Numbered from the stretch's first letter, positions 15,962 through 23,686 are shown. The stretch is DNA of 44,215 bases from an uncultured Bacillota bacterium (GCA_949291945.1 CASEXH010000034.1:1-44215), one strand, 5' to 3'. Numbers and translations are program-made. Notes: generated by a model from the letters alone, not told the origin.

Positions 15962-15968
15962 ATGTTCC
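15955..15968 (-). promoter_or_regulatory. LexA-like box overlapping the dinB start codon
   Basis: CAAACATATGTTCC on the plus strand, i.e. GGAACATATGTTTG in gene direction, fits the Firmicute LexA consensus CGAAC-N4-GTTCG at most positions. It spans the dinB ATG, so bound repressor would also lie across the translation start region of the gene. Confidence 0.55.
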
Positions 15969-15984
15969 ACCTCCTTCTGAGTTT

Positions 15985-16004
15985 ATTATAAGAACATATG
16001 TTTG
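15985..16004 (-). promoter_or_regulatory. dinB promoter with LexA-like box
   Basis: AGAACATATGTTTG (15991-16004) matches the SOS box core GAAC-N4-GTTT, and TATAAT (minus strand, 15990-15985) directly adjoins it as a perfect -10. LexA bound here would block RNA polymerase, giving DNA-damage-induced transcription of dinB. Confidence 0.75.
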
Positions 16005-16045
16005 CGTGAGCAACAGGGTTTTTCTGGTAATAATCTATGTAGTTT

Positions 16046-16442
16046 TTAGTAGAATTCTTTATGCCGATATATCCCCAGGGAAACAAAGTAAGAACCTGCA
16101 AAAATCACCAGTGCGGCCAAAGCTGATACAGTATTTATCTTTCAGTACCTTATCCAATTTTTCCGGGGTCAGTTCTTCAGAAAAATTGCTGGCATCAAAG
16201 ACTGCCCCGATCTCTTCTTTTATGGAAGGGGTAAGATGCTCCACATTTTCCCCAAAGAGTTCTATTTCTCCGCTGTCTTTTTTTATAAGTCCAAGAGCAG
16301 CGTTTATTGTGGTGGTCTTACCTGCACCATTTTCTCCGATCAGGCCCACGATACTGCCGGAAGGAACCTGGAAAGAAACTTTATCCAAAGCAAACCCTTC
16401 AAATTTTTTTGATAATCCCTGAATTTTTAATGCTGCTGTCAT
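16046..16442 (-). pseudogene. Collapsed ABC transporter: ATPase N-terminus joined to permease C-terminus
   Basis: The ATG at 16442 follows GAGGAGG and opens an ABC ATPase of the YtrB type: LKIQGLSKKFEGFALDKVSF, Walker A GENGAGKTTT, Q-loop region GAVFDAS. After LDKVLKDKY (about residue 115) similarity to the family stops; signature, Walker B and H-loop are missing. Immediately after, in a different frame, there is the end of an ABC-2 permease (TVSALAALVIFAGSYFVSLG, then IYRHKEFY and a stop at 16046-16048). A deletion with junction near 16130-16142 has therefore removed most of the ATPase and almost the whole permease. The 132-aa product readable through the junction cannot hydrolyse ATP. The GntR regulator in front is intact. 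Confidence 0.8.
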
Positions 16443-16443
16443 C

Positions 16444-16818
16444 TCATTCCTCCTCATATAACAATGTTAAAAGCCCGATCAGCTTATCCAGCTTTATCCC
16501 GCTTGCTCGGGCAGTATCGATCGCCTGAATAAAAAGTTCTTCAATTTTTTTCTGCTGCTCTTCCAGATAAAAATCCTGATTCCTGGCAGAGACAAAGCAG
16601 CCCTTTCCGGCAGTTGTCTCAATAAATCCTTCTTCCTGCAGTTTGTCATAGGCTTTCTGTACTGTCAGGACACTGATATGCAGAGATCTGGCCATGGATC
16701 GGATCGACGGGAGCGCTTCTCCTGCCTGCAGCTCTCCGCCGATGATCAAAGCTTTTATCTGGTCTGAGATTTGCTCATAGATCGGCTTGCTGCCATGGTT
16801 GTTAATGAATAATTCCAA
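16444..16818 (-). CDS. GntR-family regulator, YtrA subfamily
   Basis: A 124-aa repressor with the winged-helix GntR domain (PIYEQISDQIKALIIGGELQ ... LPSIRSMARSLHISVLTVQKAYDKL, then GFIETTAGKGCFV) and the short, helical C-terminus that defines the YtrA subfamily. The start is a TTG at 16818, 8 nt after GAGGGAG. Its stop is directly followed by the ABC remnant, for which GAGGAGG overlaps the last codons. YtrA regulators control adjacent ABC transporters in response to envelope antibiotics. Here the transporter is broken, so the regulator may be a leftover or may act on other sites. It sits under the 21-bp inverted repeat. Confidence 0.88.
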   Translation of the reverse strand: MELFINNHGSKPIYEQISDQIKALIIGGELQAGEALPSIRSMARSLHISVLTVQKAYDKLQEEGFIETTAGKGCFVSARNQDFYLEEQQKKIEELFIQAIDTARASGIKLDKLIGLLTLLYEEE

Positions 16819-16826
16819 ATCATTTT

Positions 16827-16881
16827 CTCCCTCTGTATTATACTGTACTTATATATGTGATACAGTATAATACAGAGGGAG
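16827..16881. promoter_or_regulatory. Perfect 21-bp inverted repeat, promoter/operator of the GntR gene
   Basis: The arm 16827-16847 (begins CTCCCTCTG, ends ACTGTA) is perfectly complementary to 16861-16881, with a 13-nt AT-rich centre. It contains the ribosome binding site GAGGGAG and a TATAAT -10 (minus strand, 16842-16837). The inner core GTATTATACTGTA ... TACAGTATAATAC resembles YtrA-type operators. The whole is more extended than a normal operator. Confidence 0.7.
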
Positions 16882-16893
16882 ACAGATGTCAAC

Positions 16894-16950
16894 AAAAAAA
16901 CTGCAGCACCCAGTAATTTCTTTTGAAATTTACTGTCATACTGCAGTTTT
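16894..16950 (-). terminator. Rho-independent terminator of the SRAP/lar transcript
   Basis: CTGCAG (16901-16906) flanked by A7 pairs with CTGCAGTTTT (16941-16950); an inner stem CAGTAATTTC / GAAATTTACTG strengthens it. On the minus strand the structure is followed by TTTTTTTG, placing it right after the SRAP gene. Confidence 0.8.
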
Positions 16951-16976
16951 ATATCTGAAAAACATCCTGTTAGGAT

Positions 16977-17564
16977 CTATAGAAATGGCAGTCTCTCCTG
17001 ACGGTATTCCTGTCTGCACTCCAGAAGTCCGGGAGTTTTTTTCAGGAATTTTTCCATTGAACAATTTTCCCATATCCATTCTTCCAGCTCCTCTTTCTCC
17101 AGGATCAGAGGCATGCGATGGTGGACCGGACGGACAGACGGATTTGCCTGAGTCGTAAGAATGATAAATCTTGGAACTTCTTGAAACAGCTCATAAAATC
17201 CTGCCATATACAGAAGGGATCCGTCCTTCCTGAAAAATTCGGCCTTTTCTTTCTCCGGATTCCACTCATAGAACCATCTGGCAGGGAGCACACATCTTCT
17301 GTGAGAAACAGCCCTTGAAAAAGAGGGCCGCTCCAAAGCAGTCTCTGACCTGGCATTGATAAGAAGCTGTTTTTTATCTCTTCCGGGGAATCCCCAGGCC
17401 ATGGAAGCGGCTTTCAGCCCTCCGCCCTCATTTTTCAATATTACATGGGCTTCCATAGAAGGATAAATGTCCCTGGAGCCGGTATTCAGCCGGGATTCCA
17501 GGATCTTTACCATCCGCCGGATTTCCTCTGTCATTTCTTCATCCATGTGATACCGTCCGCACAT
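16977..17564 (-). CDS. SOS response-associated peptidase (SRAP/HMCES family)
   Basis: A 195-aa SRAP-domain protein that forms a covalent thiazolidine link to abasic sites in single-stranded DNA and so protects replication forks. All key residues are visible: catalytic Cys2 (MCGRY, requires removal of Met1), Asn70 and Arg72 in INARSETA, Glu100 in FYEWNP, His149 in VHHRMPLIL. Length is near that of E. coli YedK. It follows LarC by 24 nt and seems to be on the same transcript, an unexpected combination. No LexA box was found in front of it. Confidence 0.92.
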   Translation of the reverse strand: MCGRYHMDEEMTEEIRRMVKILESRLNTGSRDIYPSMEAHVILKNEGGGLKAASMAWGFPGRDKKQLLINARSETALERPSFSRAVSHRRCVLPARWFYEWNPEKEKAEFFRKDGSLLYMAGFYELFQEVPRFIILTTQANPSVRPVHHRMPLILEKEELEEWIWENCSMEKFLKKTPGLLECRQEYRQERLPFL

Positions 17565-17588
17565 AGGCTTCTCCTTTTATACTTTTTT

Positions 17589-18494
17589 CTAGGCTTCTCC
17601 CAGAATGGCCCGGATACAGTTGGCGGCTTGAAAGTCTTTCTTTCCCATGCCGTATCCGATCTTTTCCATAACCATCTGAGGCATACGGCCGTATTCTGTG
17701 GCAAAGTATTTCAGCAAAGCTCCTCCTGTAGGGGTGCAAAGCTCCCCTTCGATCCTGCCTGCCTGGCAGGGAATTCCCTGAAGGATCAGGGCTGTAGCCG
17801 GAGCAGGAACAGGAAGGATCCCATGAGCGCACCATACCTGTCCGTAACCGGTGGTAACAGGGGATACGATGATCTGCTCAGCTCCCAGCTCATGAAAGAG
17901 CATGGCACAGCCGGTAATATCCGCCACTGCGTCCATGGCCCCTACCTCATGGAAATGAACCTCTGCGACCGGCCGCCCGTGGACCTGGCTCTCTGCCTGG
18001 GCAATGATCTGATAAATGTTTTTCACATCTTCTTTTACCTTATTGTCTACATGAAGTCCATCAATGATCCCGGTAATATCTTCCATGGAAAAATGGCTGT
18101 GATGTCCGTGGACGTGCTCATGATGCTCATGGACAGGCTTCTCTCCATCCATGGCTTCTTTCTGGTGCATATGATGATGTGTGTGTTCTTGATGTGTATG
18201 ATGATCATGATGATCATGGCCGTGAAAATGTACGTGGCTGTGTCCGCTGTGAGCATTGCCCTCTTCACTGGACAGATCCAGGCTTTCCTCTTCTTCCCCA
18301 TTTATCAGGACTTCCATATGGGTGCCGGTGATCCCGCATTTTACAGACTTCTGAGCCTCGATGCGGACTCCCGGGATTCCTGCCTGATTGAATTTTTTAA
18401 GAAATTTTTCTCTGTCAGGAACCAGCTCCAGAAGAGCACCCATAAGCATATCTCCTGCTGCTCCCATCTGACAGTCTAAATATATGGTCTTCAT
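17589..18494 (-). CDS. larC: LarC1: nickel insertion protein for the nickel-pincer cofactor (N-terminal part only)
   Basis: A 301-aa protein of the LarC/DUF111 family, which inserts nickel into the pincer nucleotide needed by lactate racemase and related enzymes using CTP. The start MKTIYLDCQMGAAGDM and the later blocks AEVHFHEVGAMDAVADI, GGALLKYFATEYG are typical. Residues 82-134 form a His-rich insert with 24 histidines, presumably a nickel store. The protein ends at ...IRAILGEA, exactly where LarC1 ends; in Lactobacillus plantarum LarC2 is added by a programmed frameshift, but here only 24 nt separate the stop from the SRAP gene, so LarC2 is absent at this site. It overlaps larB by 4 bp. 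Confidence 0.88.
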   Translation of the reverse strand: MKTIYLDCQMGAAGDMLMGALLELVPDREKFLKKFNQAGIPGVRIEAQKSVKCGITGTHMEVLINGEEEESLDLSSEEGNAHSGHSHVHFHGHDHHDHHTHQEHTHHHMHQKEAMDGEKPVHEHHEHVHGHHSHFSMEDITGIIDGLHVDNKVKEDVKNIYQIIAQAESQVHGRPVAEVHFHEVGAMDAVADITGCAMLFHELGAEQIIVSPVTTGYGQVWCAHGILPVPAPATALILQGIPCQAGRIEGELCTPTGGALLKYFATEYGRMPQMVMEKIGYGMGKKDFQAANCIRAILGEA

Positions 18495-19255
18495 TCTTTT
18501 CTCTTTCCCTCCAGGTGATTGATCATACTCGCCAGATATCCGGCACCGAAGCCATTATCAATATTTACTACGCTGATCCCGCTGGCACAGGAATTCAGCA
18601 TAGAAAGAAGGGCTGAGAGCCCTCCGAAGTTGGCACCGTATCCTACGCTGGTAGGCACTGCGATCACCGGGCAGTCCGCCATACCGCCGATGACGCTGGC
18701 AAGAGCACCTTCCATACCTGCGATGGCGATGATCACTCTGGCGCTCATAATATCTTCTACATGATCCATCAGACGGTGCATTCCCGCAACTCCCACATCA
18801 TAAAGACGGAGAACTTCATTGCCGTAAATTTCAGCTGTAAGGGCAGCTTCTTCTGCTACAGGAATATCGCTGGTACCTCCCGTAGCTACCACGATTCTCC
18901 CTACTCCATCTGGTGTTGGCATTTCTCCGATAACTCCGGTCCTGGAATGGCTGTCATAGTGAAGATCCATTTCTTTTCCTACATAATCTGCCGCCTCCTG
19001 GCTCATTCTGGTAATCAGAACCGTTTTTTCATGATCCAGAACCATAGTCTGGGCGATTTTTAAAATCTGTTCCTTGGTCTTTCCAGCTCCATAAATGACC
19101 TCTGCCATCCCCTGACGAATTCCTCTGTGAGTGTCCACTTTTGCAAATCCCAGGTCTTTATATGGTTCTACTTTTATCTGTAACAGGGCTTCTTCCGGTT
19201 TAACGCTGCCCCGGGCAACCTGTTCCAGAAGGTTCTGCAAATCTTTTTTATCCAT
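18491..19255 (-). CDS. larB: LarB: pyridinium-3,5-bisthiocarboxylic acid mononucleotide synthesis, carboxylase step
   Basis: A 254-aa protein of the AIR-carboxylase-like LarB family that carboxylates and hydrolyses nicotinic acid adenine dinucleotide, the first step to the nickel-pincer cofactor. Features: N-terminal helical part (MDKKDLQNLLEQVARGSVKPEEAL), then VATGGTSDIPVAEEAALTAE and GMEGALASVIGGMADCPVIA, VGYGANFGGLSALLSMLNSC, as in PurE-like folds. The gene starts at an ATG preceded by GGAGCAG. larC overlaps it by 4 bp. The sulfur-transfer gene larE and any racemase (larA) are not in the window. Confidence 0.92.
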   Translation of the reverse strand: MDKKDLQNLLEQVARGSVKPEEALLQIKVEPYKDLGFAKVDTHRGIRQGMAEVIYGAGKTKEQILKIAQTMVLDHEKTVLITRMSQEAADYVGKEMDLHYDSHSRTGVIGEMPTPDGVGRIVVATGGTSDIPVAEEAALTAEIYGNEVLRLYDVGVAGMHRLMDHVEDIMSARVIIAIAGMEGALASVIGGMADCPVIAVPTSVGYGANFGGLSALLSMLNSCASGISVVNIDNGFGAGYLASMINHLEGKRKE

Positions 19256-19324
19256 GTTTTCTGCTCCTTTGTAAATATTCTCTTTTTTTATATCACTTTG
19301 AGTATACTCCAGGGCAAGCGCTTT

Positions 19325-20233
19325 TTACACCAGAGCGTAAACAATCATCATCCCTGCAATCCCCAAAAGGATACTGACGGAATTGATTTGTGCCGCTTTG
19401 GCTCCGTTCCCTCCTGCATTCTGGGTAAGAAGAGGTGCAATACTGGCCACAGGAGCCGCCAAAAGTACGCAGATGGCCTGACGTATATCCGGCGAAAATG
19501 GGATAAAGAGAATCACGCCAGCCATAATAACAAGTATGGTCCCATACCGCAGGGCAAAAAACTTTACCATCTCCCGGAGGTTTTTTCTGTCCAGTTTCAG
19601 TTCAAAAAGGATACCGATACTGAGCATAGCCAGAAAAGCGTTGGCATTTCCCATAACAGAAGCCAGCTTCAGCACAGGTTCCGGCAGCCGCAGATGGAGA
19701 GCCGCCAGCAGGATCATCAGCAGATACATATCCGTAATAGGAGAAGTAAAAATCTTTTTCAAAAGAAATTTCAGAGAAAATCTGCTCTTTCCTCCTTTCA
19801 CCGCTTCTGCCAGACTGTAATCAATTCCGTAAAGATAAATCGCAACGCCGATATCAAAAAGGCAAAGAGCCGCAAATCCATCTGTAGAGAGCAGCCCGGT
19901 AAGAAAAGGAATGGCAAAATTTCCGATGTTATAGGTATTGAGGTTAAAAAGATACATCACTTTTTCTTCCGGAGACTTCTTTCTCGTTGCAGCCATTCCT
20001 ACCAGCATAAGGATGGTGCTGGTACCGAAGCCTACCAGAAAACACCACAGAAAAGAAGGCTGAAGTTCCAGATCCTTCAGCCCGTTTACCGCCATGGCCG
20101 GCATGGTAAGATAGAGGATCACTTTTTTCAGAAAATCCGTATCCTCCACCTTAAAGATACCAGCTTTTTTAAAACCATATCCGGCAAATAATAAAACCAC
20201 ATATACAATGGTCTGGGTCAGTACATTACTCAT
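19325..20233 (-). CDS. AEC-family (auxin efflux carrier-like) transporter
   Basis: A 302-aa membrane protein with about ten hydrophobic segments in two similar halves, e.g. VVLLFAGYGFKKAGIF, FLVGFGTSTILMLVGM, NTYNIGNFAIPFLTGLL, LSIGILFEL. The motif NTYNIGNFAIPF (membrane crossover region) is characteristic of the family, which exports organic acids such as malate or malonate in bacteria. It overlaps the HD gene by 4 bp and lies 69 bp upstream of larB. A substrate such as a 2-hydroxy acid would fit the lar genes, but that is speculation. Confidence 0.85.
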   Translation of the reverse strand: MSNVLTQTIVYVVLLFAGYGFKKAGIFKVEDTDFLKKVILYLTMPAMAVNGLKDLELQPSFLWCFLVGFGTSTILMLVGMAATRKKSPEEKVMYLFNLNTYNIGNFAIPFLTGLLSTDGFAALCLFDIGVAIYLYGIDYSLAEAVKGGKSRFSLKFLLKKIFTSPITDMYLLMILLAALHLRLPEPVLKLASVMGNANAFLAMLSIGILFELKLDRKNLREMVKFFALRYGTILVIMAGVILFIPFSPDIRQAICVLLAAPVASIAPLLTQNAGGNGAKAAQINSVSILLGIAGMMIVYALV

Positions 20234-20826
20234 AAGCCTAAATTATCCAATTCACAGTTTATATTTTCTTCACAGGAACGCATAGCCAGGATGGTCTTTT
20301 CCATCAGTTCTTCCAGGCTCCAGCCTAACTGCTCCGCCCCTTTTGTAATGATTTCTCTGGAACAGCCTGCTGCAAAACGCTTATCTTTAAATTTTTTCTT
20401 CAGGCTCTTTACTTCCATATCCATAACGCTTTTGGAAGGACGCATTTTCGCCGCTGCCCCAATCAGTCCGGTAAGCTCGTCGCAGGCAAACAACACTTTT
20501 TCCATCTCATGCTCCGGTTTTACATCGGAACATTCTCCGTAGCCGTGGCTGCATACTGCATGGATCACTTCCGGCTCTGCCCCGGCCTTTTCCAGAAGCT
20601 CTACAGCTTTTTTGCAGTGTTCTTCCGGGTACATTTCAAAATCAATGTCGTGAAGAATCCCGCAGACTTCCCAAAAATCCTGATCTTCTCCATAGCCCAG
20701 TTCTTTGGCAAACCATTTCATACAGGATCCTACTGTCAGGCCGTGAAGGATATGAAAAGGCTCCTTATTATATTCCCTCAGCAGCTCCAGGGCGCTGTCA
20801 TGGTTAAATTTTGTATTCATTTTCAT
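20230..20826 (-). CDS. HD-domain (HDIG-type) phosphohydrolase-like protein
   Basis: About 198 aa. HD-superfamily metal residues are visible: FHILHGLTVG, GILHDIDFEMYPEEH, and CSHGYGECSDV, followed by the Asp in ACDELTGLIGAA. The HDxDFE variant replaces the usual HD-x(n)-D order of HDIG proteins but is common in Clostridial homologues. I place the start at 20826 (MKMNTKFNHDSALELL) or 6 nt later, after GGAGGCG; a longer frame begins at 20844. It overlaps the AEC gene by 4 bp, so it is co-translated. Substrate unknown. Confidence 0.85.
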   Translation of the reverse strand: MKMNTKFNHDSALELLREYNKEPFHILHGLTVGSCMKWFAKELGYGEDQDFWEVCGILHDIDFEMYPEEHCKKAVELLEKAGAEPEVIHAVCSHGYGECSDVKPEHEMEKVLFACDELTGLIGAAAKMRPSKSVMDMEVKSLKKKFKDKRFAAGCSREIITKGAEQLGWSLEELMEKTILAMRSCEENINCELDNLGL

Positions 20827-20908
20827 TCGCCTCCGTAAATTCATCTAAAGAATATACTATATCAGAATGAAAATTTTTTCAAGCTGTCCCTTCAAATGTC
20901 AGCGCCAT

Positions 20909-22147
20909 TTAAGGCTCCTCCCGGATTTCCAGCTCATAGCTGAACAGGGCCAGCTTCCCGGCATTTTCCTGATCCTTCATTACCGTATATCCGCCGAAAT
21001 CCGGAAGCTGATAGAGATACAGCCTGGTAATCTTTTTCTGCTTTGTACTGAATACATCATATCCTTCCATACCAGAAGAAGCCGTCCATTCCAGGGGTTC
21101 CCCATCCTGGTCAAAGGCCAGCAATGTACTGTCCAGAGGGTGCTCTAGACCAAGGTGCTTATCTTCCTCATAAGTGGCATATCCGTCAATACCGGTAATT
21201 TCCTTCAGATTTTTCAGACACTCCAGATAAAAGGTATCTTTTTCCTGGCTGTCCATCTGAGGACGGATCTGCTTTACTTTGATGTCATAAGGACTTACCA
21301 GAATTTCTTCCAGACCAAAGCCCTTTTCTCCTGTCTGCTCTACCGTATACCTCTGAGTTCTGGTACCATCTATAGAAACAGGAATTTCCAGATTCCATAC
21401 CTGCTGACCGATCAGACAGTACCTGGCGTCCTGCATGTCTGCAAATGCTTCCGGCTGGGCAGTTCTGGAGGAATCGTTCCAGGCCAGGAGTTGGATCGCC
21501 ATTTGAAAACCGCTGTCTTCTTTGGTTTCCACAGGATGGTCAAAAGGTATCTGGACCATGCCTTCTACCAGACGGCTGTCCTTTTGGGTTACAGTCATGG
21601 AAACAGAAAAATTCTGTTCCAGATTCTTATATTGGAGAATTCCGTCTATCTGCATATCAACATATTCTCCGGTCTCTCCCCTCTTTAACAGTTCTCCAAA
21701 TCCCTTTTCTTCCAAATTTTCCAGTCTTAATGTCAGATACAGGCTGGTTCCGTCACAATATACTTCTACAGGAGTGATACGTATATTTCCGGCTTCATCC
21801 CCGTATTTCTCATACATTTCCTGAAGGATTTCATTCTCGCTTTTTTCCTGTGCCTCCAAGGATTCACTGAGATTTTTCCCATTCTGGTCCCAGTCTCCGG
21901 TAATCCGGCTTTTATCCTGAAGCTCCTGAAAAATCCCGCCTATCAGAGGAAGCTCTTTGGCAAACGCCGGGTTGGCCCCGCAGTATCCGACAAAGACAAG
22001 AAGTACCGCAGCGGCGGCAGAAGTACTGAAAAAGATTTTTCTTCTTTTTTTTCTCTTCAATTTTTCTTTCCCCTTTTGGATTCCTTTTTCCACGGCCAGA
22101 TCAAGAGCCTGTGGAATCGCTATAGAATCTAATTCGATTTTCTTCAT
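20909..22147 (-). CDS. DUF4179-type anti-sigma factor (membrane protein)
   Basis: A 412-aa membrane protein. The N-terminal part (residues 1-38) is cytoplasmic and basic (KKIELDSIAIPQALDLAVEKG...KRKKRRK); one membrane segment spans about 39-60; the large extracellular part includes NPAFAKELPLIGGIFQEL and ends in beta-rich sequence. This is the layout of anti-sigma factors with DUF4179 that partner ECF30-type sigma factors (SigV/RsiV-like). The gene begins 18 bp after the sigma gene stop and should be co-transcribed. It most likely holds the sigma factor inactive until an envelope signal appears. Confidence 0.85.
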   Translation of the reverse strand: MKKIELDSIAIPQALDLAVEKGIQKGKEKLKRKKRRKIFFSTSAAAAVLLVFVGYCGANPAFAKELPLIGGIFQELQDKSRITGDWDQNGKNLSESLEAQEKSENEILQEMYEKYGDEAGNIRITPVEVYCDGTSLYLTLRLENLEEKGFGELLKRGETGEYVDMQIDGILQYKNLEQNFSVSMTVTQKDSRLVEGMVQIPFDHPVETKEDSGFQMAIQLLAWNDSSRTAQPEAFADMQDARYCLIGQQVWNLEIPVSIDGTRTQRYTVEQTGEKGFGLEEILVSPYDIKVKQIRPQMDSQEKDTFYLECLKNLKEITGIDGYATYEEDKHLGLEHPLDSTLLAFDQDGEPLEWTASSGMEGYDVFSTKQKKITRLYLYQLPDFGGYTVMKDQENAGKLALFSYELEIREEP

Positions 22148-22165
22148 TTCTTTTTCCTTTCCTTT

Positions 22166-22744
22166 TCATTTCATCTTTCCAGGCAGCGGCCCGGACATAT
22201 GCGCTTGTGTCTGCCGGACAGGACCTTCTAAATCCTTTTTCAGTAACTTCCGTATTCTGCATAAACGTGTCCGGACTGCTCCCTCGCTGCTGCCTGTAAT
22301 CTCAGAAATTTCTTTAACAGAGAATTCATAGAAGTATTTCATCAGGACCAGTTCCCTGAAATCCTCAGGAAGTCTTTGCAAAGCATCTCTCAGATCCATG
22401 ATTTCTTCCCTGGAATATTCTCTGACTGGAGCCAGAGAATTCTCTTTCTGCAGTTCGGCCGCCTCCCAGGGCAGCCAGTTTCCCGATTTTTCCTTTGCTC
22501 TTAAAGCCTCATTGATCAGGATCCTGGTCAGCCAGGTCCGGAAATATTCCGGCTTTTTAAGTTTGCCGATACCTACATAGGCTTTTGCAACAGTTTCTGC
22601 TACTGTATCCAGGGCCATCTGCTCTTCTCTGCAATAAAGAAAAGCCATTTTATAAAGATACTCTTTTTCCTGTTCCATCAACGTTTCAAAAGCTCCCGGT
22701 TTTCTCCGGACAGCCCTTCGGACCAGGTTTAATCTTTCATCCAT
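22166..22744 (-). CDS. ECF-type RNA polymerase sigma factor
   Basis: A 192-aa sigma-70 family factor. Region 2 (YLYKMAFLYCREEQMALDTVAETVAKAYVGI... with W in FRTWLTRILINEA) and region 4 (LPEDFRELVLMKYFYEFSVKEISEI, then TRLCRIRKLLKK) are clear; region 3 is missing, as in ECF factors. The order of genes is sigma then DUF4179 anti-sigma factor. Upstream there is a matching ECF promoter (22787-22817), so it is autoregulated. Resembles SigV-like factors involved in lysozyme/envelope stress. Confidence 0.92.
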   Translation of the reverse strand: MDERLNLVRRAVRRKPGAFETLMEQEKEYLYKMAFLYCREEQMALDTVAETVAKAYVGIGKLKKPEYFRTWLTRILINEALRAKEKSGNWLPWEAAELQKENSLAPVREYSREEIMDLRDALQRLPEDFRELVLMKYFYEFSVKEISEITGSSEGAVRTRLCRIRKLLKKDLEGPVRQTQAHMSGPLPGKMK

Positions 22745-22786
22745 TTCTGCCTCCTTCTCATAGACATTTTGTATGTCTTTTTAACT

Positions 22787-22817
22787 GTTAGACAGGGAAC
22801 AGCCCTGAAAGGTTACA
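22787..22817 (-). promoter_or_regulatory. ECF sigma factor promoter (autoregulation)
   Basis: On the minus strand TGTAACC (22817-22811) is followed after 17 bp by GTCTAAC (22793-22787). These match the -35 (TGTAAC) and -10 (CGTCTA) of Firmicute ECF sigma promoters. The downstream gene is the sigma factor itself. Confidence 0.85.
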
Positions 22818-22832
22818 AGGGAAATTTTAGAT

Positions 22833-22984
22833 ATGAACAAAATCTTGATCAGCGATCCTGAAAAGGCAGAAGCCATAGAAGCGGATCGTAGAGTATGGAT
22901 AAGCATCCTGCGGTCATTGACACTGCTGTACAGGCATTTCCGCCGACCGCAGGTGTTTTAGCATTCTTATGTGGCGAATATCAT
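22833..22984. other. Intergenic region with one perfect 9-bp hairpin
   Basis: A 42-codon frame (ATG 22833, stop 22961) is present but has no recognisable product and no ribosome site. CCTGCGGTC (22907-22915) pairs with GACCGCAGG (22945-22953); a smaller stem GCGAATA...TATTCGC lies at about 22973-22992 across the end of the nucleosidase gene. No T-run, so not a clear terminator. Confidence 0.4.
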
Positions 22985-23686
22985 TTATTCGCAATATGAG
23001 TTTTTAATTTCCGTTAACAAAGCAACTGTGATGTCCTTTGCGATAACTGAGGCTTTGGCACAGTTCTCATCAAAGTTATCCAAGCCGCTGTGTTCTGCGG
23101 TATCTGTGATGCAGCGGATTGAGAGAAAGGGGATACGATTTACATAGCACACATGAGCGATACTTGCGGTTTCCATATCAACTGTCAAGGGTGCAAATTC
23201 TTGATTGATTTTTTTCCGTCCTTCATCAGTTATAAAGGACTCTCCTGTTACCATCCGGCCCCAAATCACTTTCCCGGCCGGTCTGATTTTTTTGACTGCG
23301 GTTTTTGACAGACGTATCAATTTGGGATCTGCCGTAAAAAACACAGATTCCATCCACGGATGAAATTCTGTCAAAATATCCGGCGCTACATCATGATAAC
23401 AAACTTCTGTAGAAATTACGGTATCGAATATATCAAGGCCCGGATCCATCCCCCCTGCCGTTCCCGAATTGATGATCATATCCGCACCAAACAAGTCTAC
23501 TAAAAGCTGTGTCCCTATGGCGGCGTTTACCTTACATACTCCCGAAAACAAGGCAATGATTTCAATACTGTCAATCCGCCCCGCATAAAATTTCAACATG
23601 GCTTTTTCCACGGTTTTGCAATCTTTTATCATAGGCAGGAAAGGGGATAGTTCCTCATCACCTGCGCATATAATACCGATTTTCAT
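22985..23686 (-). CDS. mtnN: 5'-methylthioadenosine/S-adenosylhomocysteine nucleosidase
   Basis: A 233-aa enzyme that cleaves adenine from methylthioadenosine and S-adenosylhomocysteine, important for methionine salvage and for quorum-signal chemistry. Key positions match the family: Glu11/12 in CAGDEEL, the loop NSGTAGGMDPGLD, VDMETASIAHV (ribose/adenine-binding Glu) and Asp in RCITDTAEHSG. ATG follows GGAGGAATATAACCT. The gene is 51 bp downstream of the GPP34-like gene and may share its transcript. No luxS in the window. Confidence 0.9.
   Translation of the reverse strand: MKIGIICAGDEELSPFLPMIKDCKTVEKAMLKFYAGRIDSIEIIALFSGVCKVNAAIGTQLLVDLFGADMIINSGTAGGMDPGLDIFDTVISTEVCYHDVAPDILTEFHPWMESVFFTADPKLIRLSKTAVKKIRPAGKVIWGRMVTGESFITDEGRKKINQEFAPLTVDMETASIAHVCYVNRIPFLSIRCITDTAEHSGLDNFDENCAKASVIAKDITVALLTEIKNSYCE

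Noticed and set aside
16827..16881. Terminal repeats of an insertion sequence
   Set aside because: The two arms are only 13 nt apart and lie exactly at the promoter/ribosome site of the GntR gene, so an operator or leader hairpin is more likely.
17445..18479. Long plus-strand frame opposite larC
   Set aside because: It is the complement of the SRAP and larC genes, including the His-rich part; no coding signs of its own.
19298..20191. 297-codon frame opposite the AEC transporter
   Set aside because: Antisense shadow; composition rich in Gln/His/Lys as expected from the complement of membrane-protein codons.
22833..22961. 42-codon plus-strand frame
   Set aside because: No ribosome site, no recognisable product; overlaps a hairpin in an intergenic region.
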